Below are positions 15,353-21,789 of a stretch of DNA of 27,672 nucleotides, piece by piece. The translations under genes and the position numbers were made by a program. The stretch is from NCBI GenBank assembly GCA_910584785.1, contig CAJUDX010000029.1:10203-37874 (forward strand), written 5' to 3'. The stretch comes from an uncultured Lachnospiraceae bacterium. GTDB lineage: Bacteria > Bacillota > Clostridia > Lachnospirales > Lachnospiraceae. The notes below the pieces were generated by a model. That model did no database searches, was not told where the DNA came from, and saw only the letters and a program-made list of their open reading frames with translations. Position 1 is the first letter of the stretch. Each line of letters starts with the position of its first letter.

Positions 15353-15484
15353 GTTACTGTTCACGTAGGTCTGAGCACTTACTGCGCTGACCGTAGGTTA
15401 AACTGGGCCAGTGAGCAAAAATCCCATCAACGAAGGCGATTTTCATGGATTTTTGCCTGTTGCTGTGAACGTGTGAACAGTAAC
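15353..15484. repeat. Palindromic intergenic element with terminal inverted repeats (MITE-like)
   Basis: A 132-bp block bounded by perfect 11-bp inverted repeats (GTTACTGTTCA 15353-15363 / TGAACAGTAAC 15474-15484). Inside are a 10-bp inverted repeat (GCAAAAATCC 15415-15424 / GGATTTTTGC 15447-15456), the palindrome ACTGGGCCAGT, and a stem GGTC..AGCGC / GTGCT..GACC that pairs fully only on the minus strand through a G-U. It occupies the gap between convergent kinase and AraC genes. No target duplication or coding capacity was seen. It may be a small non-autonomous mobile repeat. Confidence 0.6.
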
Positions 15485-15519
15485 TGGGAATCGGAAATAA
15501 TCAGATTCCTGCCCTTTTC

Positions 15520-16410
15520 CTATACCTTTTCCCTGTACTCCTTCGGCGTGCACCCCCAAATTTCCTTAAATTTTCGGATAAAGTAGCTGAAGTTTTCAAA
15601 CCCGCAGTCCATCGCGATTTCCAGGACGGGCTGGGAGGTGTTGGTCAGGAGGAAGGAGGCGCGTTTTATCCGGTATTGGATAAGGTACTGGATGGGCGTG
15701 ATTCCTGCGATAGTTTTAAAAAAGCGGCAGAGGTACTGCGGGTTGCAGGGGATGGTGTCAGCAATATGCTGCAGGGAAATCGGCTCGTTGTAGTGCTCTT
15801 CGATATAGGAAACAATAGTTTTGTAGCGGTTGATTTTTAACATCTCGGCGGCGGGCAGGGAAGTATTGGGAAGAAGGAGGTTGTTTTCGGATACATAGGC
15901 AAAAAGTTCAAGCAGGAGGAGTTTGCACCGAATGTACCAGCCCTCCTGTTTTTTTATGCCCAGGGCCAGGATCTGTTCTAAAAGGGCGCAGATTTTTTCA
16001 TAGCCAAAGCTCTCCGGGTGCAGGATGTGGGGGAGGAGCAGGCTGTGGTTTAAAAAGGGGCGAATCCATCCCTCCTGCCATTCGTCCGGGTAGGAAAAGT
16101 CCAGGATGTGGGGATCGAAAATAAAAACATCATGAACGGTGCCTGGAGTTTGACCGATAAGCTGGTGGAGTTCGCTGCTGTTAAAAATGCAGAGATCGCC
16201 CGCATAAATACTGTGATTTTCCAGGTTAAGTTCAAGGGAAAAAGCCCCTTTTCGGATAAAGAGGATTTCGATATTGGAATGCCAGTGGCGCTGGACGAAG
16301 AAATTTTCCGGGCTGTTTGTCCCCGGACCGCTGGTAAAGCGCATGGCAGTAATTGGATTTTGTTTTGTTCCATGGGTAATGGTTTCGCGTAAATCGGCGT
16401 CTACAGGCAT
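15520..16410 (-). CDS. AraC-family transcriptional regulator with cupin sensor domain
   Basis: A 296-residue activator-type regulator. The N-terminal AraC-type cupin (about 20-150) has the RHWHSNIEILFIRKG strand with His42, His44 and Glu48. The C-terminal AraC domain (about 190-296) has two helix-turn-helix motifs, ISLQHIADTIPCNPQYLCRFF and VLEIAMDCGFENFSYFIRKFK, ending in GCTPKEYR. A longer frame reaches 16545, but AGGAGG sits 7 nt before the ATG at 16410, so that start is used. It diverges from the TRAP transporter operon and is a likely regulator of it. Such cupin AraC proteins typically sense a sugar or uronate; the ligand is unknown. Confidence 0.92.
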   Translation of the reverse strand: MPVDADLRETITHGTKQNPITAMRFTSGPGTNSPENFFVQRHWHSNIEILFIRKGAFSLELNLENHSIYAGDLCIFNSSELHQLIGQTPGTVHDVFIFDPHILDFSYPDEWQEGWIRPFLNHSLLLPHILHPESFGYEKICALLEQILALGIKKQEGWYIRCKLLLLELFAYVSENNLLLPNTSLPAAEMLKINRYKTIVSYIEEHYNEPISLQHIADTIPCNPQYLCRFFKTIAGITPIQYLIQYRIKRASFLLTNTSQPVLEIAMDCGFENFSYFIRKFKEIWGCTPKEYREKV

Positions 16411-16576
16411 AGAAGGGCCTCCTGGTGTTTGGTATTGATGGAGTGCAGGGTTAAAAGGTAATGAAGTACAGGGGTTAAAAGTCAATATTGTGTTATCCAT
16501 TATAAAGAATACTGCAAGATTTTTCAAGTTGTATTGAGGCACCAATAAGCGGGGCTGTTTAGAAAAAGAAATAAAG

Positions 16577-16619
16577 AAAACGGACGATTTGGAACAAGGG
16601 CTTTATATCGTCTGTTTTT
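16577..16619. terminator. Terminator-like hairpin in a divergent intergenic region
   Basis: A 12-bp stem (16577-16588 / 16607-16618; one G-T pair) with an 18-nt loop, followed on the plus strand by TTTTTC and on the minus strand by a T-rich run. No known gene ends here: it lies between the divergent AraC and dctP genes. It may attenuate a long AraC leader, end an unannotated small RNA, or be a relic. The rest of 16411-16846 holds the dctP promoter and operator. Confidence 0.5.
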
Positions 16620-16716
16620 CTATGGGGCGTGTCTGTACTCCAACAATAACTTTTATGAATTATCTACAAAAAACATGCTGTTAATTTAAAAAAAATGGAA
16701 AAAAGTTAAAAAGATA

Positions 16717-16745
16717 TTGACTGTACAGCAATTTTATGCTTTAAT
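16717..16745 (+). promoter_or_regulatory. Promoter of the dctPQM TRAP operon
   Basis: -35 TTGACT (16717-16722), 17-nt spacer, -10 TTTAAT (16740-16745). The expected transcription start falls within the adjoining palindrome at 16746-16758. Confidence 0.7.
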
Positions 16746-16758
16746 ATTGTCAGACAAT
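16746..16758. promoter_or_regulatory. FadR-type GntR operator overlapping the dctP transcription start
   Basis: ATTGTCAGACAAT is a perfect 6-1-6 palindrome and matches the TNGTNNNACNA consensus of the FadR subfamily. It lies directly after the -10 box, a position where a bound repressor blocks transcription. The FadR-type gene at 19909 is the probable binder. Confidence 0.6.
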
Positions 16759-16846
16759 CATTCAAACATTCAATCGGATAATTGTTAAATCAGTGATGTC
16801 CGGTTATGTGAATTTATACAAAAATGATGAGAGAAGGAGAAGAGGT

Positions 16847-17971
16847 ATGAAAAAACAAACAGCAGCATTATGTTTAAGTCTTATGTTAGCGGCATCGGGG
16901 ATGTTAGGAGGCTGTTCTGGCAGCTCCGGGAATGCCAAGGCGCCGGAAACATCGGCTGCGGCGTCACAGGAAGCAGGGGAACAGAGCGCAGATGCAGCCG
17001 AACAGGAGGATTCATCGAAAACGGAAGAGTCCGGTTCGGGGGAAGTGGTGACTTTTAAGATGGTGGGTAATAATTCTTCAGCCTTATCCACAGAGGCGGC
17101 GAAAAAAATTGCAGCGCTGATTGAGGAAAAGTCAGGTGGAAGCTTAAAGCCGGAATTATATCTGGAAGGACAGCTGGGAGATAATGATGAGGATTTATGC
17201 ACCGGACTTTCCGAGGGGAATTATGAAATGCTGTTAAATGCAGAAATGTTGTTTAACTGGGCAGTACCCGATTGGATGGAACTATTTAATATGGCGTTTA
17301 TTTTTGAAGATCAGGCACATTTGCAGAAGTTCTGGCAGAGCGAGATGGGCGAGGATCTCAGCAATAAGCTGATTGAAAAATATGGGGTGCGTGCTTATAT
17401 TGATACCATTGCCCTCAGAGGACCGCGTTATCTTACCGCGAATAAGGAGATTAAGTCGGTAGCCGATATGCAGGGAGTTAAGCTCCGTACGCCAAATAAT
17501 CCGGGCGTAATTGCATCCTGGCAGGCGACGGGCGCGAATGTTACGCCGGTGGCCTGGGGTGAATTGTTTGGGGCACTGCAGAGCGGTATTGTGAATGCAC
17601 AGGAAAATCCTCTTGCGAATATTGATCAGGCGGGTCTTTTCCAGGTACAGACGCATTTAATGCAGACAGAACACCAGTACACGAATTATTTTATGTATTT
17701 TAATGACACCTGGTATCAGACGCTTACTCCCGACCAGCAGAAGATTATTGGGGAAGCTATCGACGAGGGTTTTGCATGGCATAATGAGCAGGTGAATGCG
17801 GAGGATGAAAAGTTCCTTGCATCATTTACGGAAAAGGGGATGACATTGATTCCGAAAGATCAGATTGACATTCAGTCCTTTAAGGATAAAATTATTCCTA
17901 CTCTGCTGGAAGAGAATAAGGACGTATATCCTGAAGGAGCTTATGATAAGATTCAGGCCCTTAAAGATTGA
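16847..17971 (+). CDS. dctP: TRAP transporter solute-binding lipoprotein, DctP family
   Basis: A 374-residue precursor with a lipoprotein signal: MKKQTAALCL, hydrophobic core, and lipobox LGGC with Cys23. An Ala/Glu/Ser-rich linker follows. The mature part shows DctP features: VKLRTPNNP with the conserved Arg that usually binds a substrate carboxylate, and GIVNAQENPLANI, the counterpart of the family's GxxDGQENP. The usual Asp-Gly of that motif is Asn-Ala here. It captures an organic acid or sugar acid outside the cell for sodium-driven import by DctQM. A frame open to 16793 exists, but the GAAGGAGAAGAGG site supports 16847. The substrate is not determinable; a uronate or keto acid would fit the FadR-type regulator. 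Confidence 0.94.
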   Translation: MKKQTAALCLSLMLAASGMLGGCSGSSGNAKAPETSAAASQEAGEQSADAAEQEDSSKTEESGSGEVVTFKMVGNNSSALSTEAAKKIAALIEEKSGGSLKPELYLEGQLGDNDEDLCTGLSEGNYEMLLNAEMLFNWAVPDWMELFNMAFIFEDQAHLQKFWQSEMGEDLSNKLIEKYGVRAYIDTIALRGPRYLTANKEIKSVADMQGVKLRTPNNPGVIASWQATGANVTPVAWGELFGALQSGIVNAQENPLANIDQAGLFQVQTHLMQTEHQYTNYFMYFNDTWYQTLTPDQQKIIGEAIDEGFAWHNEQVNAEDEKFLASFTEKGMTLIPKDQIDIQSFKDKIIPTLLEENKDVYPEGAYDKIQALKD

Positions 17972-17992
17972 GTTTGAGAGGAGGGGTTACAG

Positions 17993-18526
17993 GTGAAGGT
18001 GGTTGCGTCAGGTATGTCTAAGCTGGCCTATTGGCTGGAACAGGCAGTAAAGGTGATTGCCATTACTTTGCTGGTTATTTTGATTTGTGCGGTCTTTTTC
18101 CAGGTCGTGAGAAGGACGCTGACCGGGAAGTCCTTTATCGAGATAGAGGAGTTTTCCATTATCCTGGCTTCATGGTGTGCATTTATGACGGTGGCCTATT
18201 CCGTAAGAAGGAAGGTTCATGTGCGGATTGCTGTTTTTACCGATAAGCTTCCTTTTTATCCGGGACATGCGCTGATGCTTGTGATCCAGACAACTATCTT
18301 TGTGGCATCATGTTTTCTGGTTCGCTACGGTTTTATGCTTGCCCAGAAAAAGAAGATGGTTCCCCTGACGGTTCTTCCGTTAAACTCCGGTTATTGGTAT
18401 ATGTCTTTTCCGGTGGGGATGGTTTTCACCTGTTTTTTCCTTCTGGATAATGTTATTCAGGAACTGGAGACATTAAGAATGGGGCCTGGAGAAGAAAAGG
18501 TGTCCCAAACAGAAGGGGAGGTGTAG
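17993..18526 (+). CDS. dctQ: TRAP transporter small permease, DctQ family
   Basis: A 177-residue membrane protein with four predicted helices (about 18-40, 53-72, 90-112, 135-158), the size and topology of DctQ subunits. RRTLTGKSFIEIEEFSIILASWCAFMTVAYSVRRKVHVRI is the conserved core of the family. It starts with GTG at 17993, with GAGGAGGGG a few bases upstream, and lies 21 nt after dctP. It forms the membrane complex with DctM and helps dock the loaded binding protein. Confidence 0.93.
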   Translation: MKVVASGMSKLAYWLEQAVKVIAITLLVILICAVFFQVVRRTLTGKSFIEIEEFSIILASWCAFMTVAYSVRRKVHVRIAVFTDKLPFYPGHALMLVIQTTIFVASCFLVRYGFMLAQKKKMVPLTVLPLNSGYWYMSFPVGMVFTCFFLLDNVIQELETLRMGPGEEKVSQTEGEV

Positions 18527-18530
18527 GCAG

Positions 18531-19811
18531 ATGTTAGTTATCTTAGGCTTTATTGCCATGATTGCCCTGGGCGTCCCGGTGGGATTTTCCATGGTATTGT
18601 CCGCGTTTTTCTATGTGATTTTAACGAATGCTGTTTCGCTTACCTTTGTTCCCCAGGCGATGATCAGCGGTGTCTCTTCCTATACGATGCTGGCTGTGCC
18701 TTTCTTTATGCTGGTGGGGGAATTAATGAATAGCAGCGGGATTACCAAACGGATTTTTAAGTTTGCCAACTGCTGTGTCGGACATATCACTGGCGGACTT
18801 GGTCATGTCAATATCTTATCAAGTATGCTGTTTGCCGGAATGTCGGGCGCGGCAGTTGCGGATTGTGCAGGACTTGGTGCCATTGAGATTAAGGCGATGA
18901 CCGAGGAAGGCTTTGATGTGGATTTTTCGGTGGGCGTTACAGCGGCTTCTTCGATTATTGGGCCGATTATCCCGCCAAGCAGTCCTATGGTTATGTTTGG
19001 CATCGCTGCCGGGGTGTCGATTGGTTCTTTGTTTATGGGCGGTATAACGGTCGGAATTATTATGGGGCTGTTTATGATGTTCACCGTATATTTTATCGCC
19101 AAAAAGCATAATTATCCCAAACATGCAAAGGCGGGTCTGGGTGAAGTTGCAAGCTCTTTCTTTTCGGCGCTCCCGGCACTGTTATCGCCGATTATCCTGG
19201 TGGGCGGGATTCTTTCCGGCTTTTTTACACCGACGGAGGCAGCTGCGGTAGCGGTATTTTATTCTCTGTTTGTTGGATTATTTGTTTACCGGGAATTAAA
19301 ACTTTCGGATATTTTACGGGTGTTGACAACGGGAATAGAAAATCTGGGCATGGTAATGCTTTTAATGGCTTCAGGTAAGCTTTTTGCCTGGGTATTGGGG
19401 ATGGAAAAGGTGGCGGAACATGCAACCGAAATGCTGTTTGGACTGACTAGCAGCCCTGTGGTGATTATTTTGCTGATTAACCTTCTCCTGCTTTTCATGG
19501 GGACATTTATGGAAACCAATGCAAGTATATTGATCTTAACCCCAATTTTAATGCCAATTGTTTCACAAGTAGGGATGCATCCTGTACAGTTTGGTGTTAT
19601 AATGATATTAGCCCTGATGATTGGACTATTAACCCCTCCCATGGCAATTTGTCTGTTTATTACCTCAAAACTGGGTGGAATATCGTTTCAACGGGCGTTT
19701 AAGGCAGTCACGCCGTATTATATTGGATTGCTGGTTGTCTTATTGCTGATTAATATTTTCCCGCAGATTACCTTAACTGTGCCGAGACTTTTGCTGGGAA
19801 ATTCATTTTAG
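18531..19811 (+). CDS. dctM: TRAP transporter large permease, DctM family
   Basis: A 426-residue membrane protein with about 12 predicted helices. Family signatures are MISGVSSYTMLAVPFFMLVGELMNSSGIT, FAGMSGAAVADCAGLG, the PPSSPMVMFG hairpin, FFTPTEAAAVAVFY and the late GLLTPPMAICLF. It is the transport subunit that couples sodium ions to substrate uptake, taking substrate from DctP. It begins 4 nt after the dctQ stop with AAGGGGAGG as ribosome binding site. The next gene is the FadR-type regulator, 97 nt downstream in the same direction. Confidence 0.95.
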   Translation: MLVILGFIAMIALGVPVGFSMVLSAFFYVILTNAVSLTFVPQAMISGVSSYTMLAVPFFMLVGELMNSSGITKRIFKFANCCVGHITGGLGHVNILSSMLFAGMSGAAVADCAGLGAIEIKAMTEEGFDVDFSVGVTAASSIIGPIIPPSSPMVMFGIAAGVSIGSLFMGGITVGIIMGLFMMFTVYFIAKKHNYPKHAKAGLGEVASSFFSALPALLSPIILVGGILSGFFTPTEAAAVAVFYSLFVGLFVYRELKLSDILRVLTTGIENLGMVMLLMASGKLFAWVLGMEKVAEHATEMLFGLTSSPVVIILLINLLLLFMGTFMETNASILILTPILMPIVSQVGMHPVQFGVIMILALMIGLLTPPMAICLFITSKLGGISFQRAFKAVTPYYIGLLVVLLLINIFPQITLTVPRLLLGNSF

Positions 19812-19830
19812 CGTTTGTCTGTGAATCAAG

Positions 19831-19844
19831 CAGAACATGTTCTG
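19831..19844. promoter_or_regulatory. 14-bp perfect palindrome upstream of the FadR-type regulator gene
   Basis: CAGAACATGTTCTG lies between dctM and the regulator gene. It does not match the TNGTNNNACNA pattern found at the dctP promoter. Its half-site also forms the inverted repeat at 15243-15283. It may be a binding site for another regulator. Confidence 0.4.
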
Positions 19845-19865
19845 TCGGGAAATGCGCACAGCAGT

Positions 19866-19905
19866 ATACCTGTTTGTGCCGTGAATCATGTACAGAATGG
19901 AGGAA
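19866..19905 (+). repeat. Copy A of a 40-bp leader motif shared with the window end
   Basis: This 40-bp block ends in the GGAGGAA ribosome binding site of the FadR-type gene and matches 27632-27671 at 34 of 40 positions without gaps. The identical core ATACCTGTTTGTGC goes well beyond what a shared ribosome binding site would explain. Confidence 0.55.
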
Positions 19906-19908
19906 ATC

Positions 19909-20607
19909 ATGGAACCTATCTATAAGAAATCCACGGTGGATTTGGCAGTGGAAAAGCTGATTGAATACATACAGGGAGATGAAGTTGAGGTTGGACAGAA
20001 ACTTCCGGCAGAAGTTTGGCTGTGCAGGGAACTGAATATCAGCCGAACCACTATCCGGGAGGCCTACCGGGTGCTGCAGTCCCAAGGTTATCTTGAGATA
20101 CGTGCCGGTAAAGGCGCATTTGTCAAGAGTAAGGAAAGGGATTTTATTCAGGAAGCGACGGAGTGGATTTCGACAAATTCTGTGCTGTGCAGCGATTACC
20201 TCTATGTCAGGATAGCATTGGACCCGATGGTTGCCCGGCTGGCTGCCCAGAATGCCACTGAAGAGGATATTCAGGATCTGCACACCATCCATCAGGCATT
20301 TTTAGAAGCGGTAAAGAGACAGGACAGCGAGAAGCTCACTCGTTTGGACGAAGAATTTCATGAGAGGATAGCCCAGAGTACGGGGAATGATTTATTGGTA
20401 TCCCTGGTGCGCATTACCAGCCATTTCTGCAGGATTTTGCGCCAGAACAGTTTTTGTTTTGAAGAACATGTGAACCATGCCGTAAGTCCTCATGAAAAGA
20501 TTTTACAGGCGATTATAGACAGAAAACCAGAAAGGGCGGCGCAGGCAAGCATCGATCATATGGTGCGGGCATTTGAGGATTTGTGCGGATGTAAACCGCA
20601 ACTATAG
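19909..20607 (+). CDS. GntR-family transcriptional regulator, FadR subfamily (probable TRAP operon repressor)
   Basis: A 232-residue regulator. The winged helix-turn-helix covers about 8-75 (GQKLPAEVWLCRELNISRTTIREAYRVL and wing RAGKGAFVK). The FCD domain has the Asp147, His151, His195, His217 set that typically binds a metal and a carboxylate effector. The ATG at 19909 is preferred over the in-frame ATGs at 19888 and 19897, because the second of these sits inside the ATGGAGGAAATC ribosome binding sequence. The gene closes the dctPQM operon; the operator at 16746-16758 makes autogenous, substrate-relieved repression of the TRAP genes the simplest model. Confidence 0.93.
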   Translation: MEPIYKKSTVDLAVEKLIEYIQGDEVEVGQKLPAEVWLCRELNISRTTIREAYRVLQSQGYLEIRAGKGAFVKSKERDFIQEATEWISTNSVLCSDYLYVRIALDPMVARLAAQNATEEDIQDLHTIHQAFLEAVKRQDSEKLTRLDEEFHERIAQSTGNDLLVSLVRITSHFCRILRQNSFCFEEHVNHAVSPHEKILQAIIDRKPERAAQASIDHMVRAFEDLCGCKPQL

Positions 20608-20671
20608 GCAGAGATAGGACAAAAGTCAGGAATAAAGGCTGCAATAAATTAAAAATAATAAAATAAGGTGG

Positions 20672-20711
20672 AGAATGTACGGCTTGATTAGGCGGTGCAT
20701 TCTTTATTTTT
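20672..20711 (+). terminator. Intrinsic terminator after the TRAP operon
   Basis: Stem AGAATGTAC (20672-20680) / GTGCATTCT (20695-20703), 9 bp with one G-T pair, followed by TTATTTTT. It ends the dctPQM-regulator transcript. The remaining gap to the ArsR gene holds that gene's promoter and operator. Confidence 0.75.
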
Positions 20712-20780
20712 GTGCTGAAATTAGCAGGATATATGGTTTGGGGTTAAGAAAGTGCAGATGATAAATTCTTCAAAAGACGC

Positions 20781-20809
20781 TTGACAACAAATAAAGATTG
20801 TGGTATTTT
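20781..20809 (+). promoter_or_regulatory. Promoter of the metal-resistance operon
   Basis: -35 TTGACA (20781-20786, consensus), 17-nt spacer, -10 TATTTT (20804-20809). The start of transcription would fall next to the operator at 20817-20830. Confidence 0.7.
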
Positions 20810-20816
20810 AAATAAG

Positions 20817-20830
20817 TGAACAATTATTCA
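20817..20830. promoter_or_regulatory. ArsR/SmtB-type operator
   Basis: TGAACAATTATTCA, with half-sites TGAA-N6-TTCA, has the form of SmtB/CadC-family operators and lies at the expected transcription start. Metal-free repressor bound here would block the promoter; metal binding would release it. A direct repeat AAATAAGTG flanks the region (around 20810 and 20845). Confidence 0.6.
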
Positions 20831-20918
20831 TATGATAAAATATAAATAAGTGTAAGTCTTTTAACAAATGTTTATAAAAATGTTTGAGAAAAGAGAATCA
20901 AGAAAGGGAGGTGCCGCC

Positions 20919-21278
20919 TTGGCGATTCGTGATGTGGAGTGCTGTGATACATTGGTGGTTCATGAAGAACTGGTAAAGGCTGTGAATGAAAAGATGCCGG
21001 ATGAAGATAGGCTGTATGATCTGGCAGAGTTATTTAAGGTGTTCGGTGATTCCACAAGAATTAGAATTTTGTATGTATTATTTGAAGCAGAACTTTGTGT
21101 CTGTGATATTGCTCAGACCTTAAATATGACCCAGTCAGCGATATCACACCAGTTAAGGATTTTAAAGCAGTCGAAGCTGGTGAAGAACCGCAGAGAGGGA
21201 AAGCAGGTGTTTTATTCTCTGGCGGATGATCATGTTCGGACGATGATTGCCCAGGGATGGGAGCATATCGAGGAATGA
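20919..21278 (+). CDS. ArsR/SmtB-family metal-responsive repressor
   Basis: A 119-residue winged-helix repressor. The DNA-binding part is VFGDSTRIRILYVLFEAELCVCDIAQTLNMTQSAISHQLRIL (41-82). Two metal sites can be seen. At the C-terminus, Asp103, His105, His116 and Glu119 reproduce the SmtB alpha-5 zinc site exactly (DxHx10HxxE). Cys60 and Cys62 of ELCVC, with Cys8/Cys9 near the N-terminus, could form an alpha-3N thiolate site for Cd or Pb. The start is a TTG: AAAGGGAGGTG (20903-20913) stands 5-6 nt before it, whereas the ATG at 20868 has no such site. It heads the operon with the HMA protein and the ATPase, and probably represses it. Confidence 0.92.
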   Translation: MAIRDVECCDTLVVHEELVKAVNEKMPDEDRLYDLAELFKVFGDSTRIRILYVLFEAELCVCDIAQTLNMTQSAISHQLRILKQSKLVKNRREGKQVFYSLADDHVRTMIAQGWEHIEE

Positions 21279-21305
21279 ATTGGAAGCATAGGAGAGGCTG
21301 AAGAA

Positions 21306-21390
21306 GGGAAACCCGGAAAGCAAAAAAAGGGAAAAACCCGGAGAGCAAACAGAAAAAGGAAAAACCCGGAAAGCAAAAAAAGAGAGAAAA
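21306..21390 (+). repeat. Degenerate purine-rich tandem repeat
   Basis: Three copies of AAACCCGGARAGCAAA spaced by about 28 nt lie in the 146-nt gap between the ArsR and HMA genes, with a fourth decayed copy (AAACTTGGAAAA). The region is strongly purine-rich on the plus strand and no reading frame is evident there. Confidence 0.6.
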
Positions 21391-21424
21391 ACTTGGAAAA
21401 ATTAGGAAAGAGAGGATAAGGAAA

Positions 21425-21643
21425 ATGAAGAAGAAATTTAAGTTACAGGATCTAGATTGTGCAAATTGTGCGGCAAAGATGGAGGATGCGATTAAGAAAA
21501 TCCCCGGTGTGCACGACGCCAGTGTAAGTTTTATGATGCAGAAGATGGTGATTGATGCAGAGGATGATCAGTTCGATGCGATTATGAAGCAGGTCGTTGC
21601 GGCATGTGCAAAGGTGGAGCCGGATTGCAAGATTTTGATGTAG
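21425..21643 (+). CDS. Free-standing heavy-metal-associated (HMA) domain protein
   Basis: A 72-residue protein that is a single HMA domain. The metal motif is DCANCAAKME, with Cys12 and Cys15. The pattern KKKFKLQDLDCANCAAKMEDAIKKIPGVHDASVSF matches the N-terminal metal-binding domain normally fused to Cd/Zn/Pb ATPases; the Asp before the first Cys (GMDC/DLDC) is typical of the Zn/Cd type, not the Cu type. The downstream ATPase lacks such a domain, so the pair looks like a split ZntA/CadA. It would hand metal to the ATPase or act as a cytosolic buffer. The spacing to the ATPase is 146 nt, with no terminator. Confidence 0.9.
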   Translation: MKKKFKLQDLDCANCAAKMEDAIKKIPGVHDASVSFMMQKMVIDAEDDQFDAIMKQVVAACAKVEPDCKILM

Positions 21644-21789
21644 TAATGACTGGAAGTCAGATGATGGTTGTTAGGCAGCGGATAATTTTTGTCAGACGCC
21701 GGGAGCAGGTCACTGACACGCTCTATGACATGCTCTAAGGCAGACCGGGCAGCTTGATGGAAAATGATGCAGATTTGGAGAGTGGAGCT

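Noticed and set aside
19832..19843. LexA (SOS) box for the palindrome AGAACATGTTCT
   Set aside because: The Firmicute SOS box needs GAAC-N4-GTTC; here the spacing is N2 and no DNA-repair gene is adjacent.
21306..21390. CRISPR array
   Set aside because: The repeats are short, degenerate and only three to four, with spacer-like parts that are themselves repetitive.
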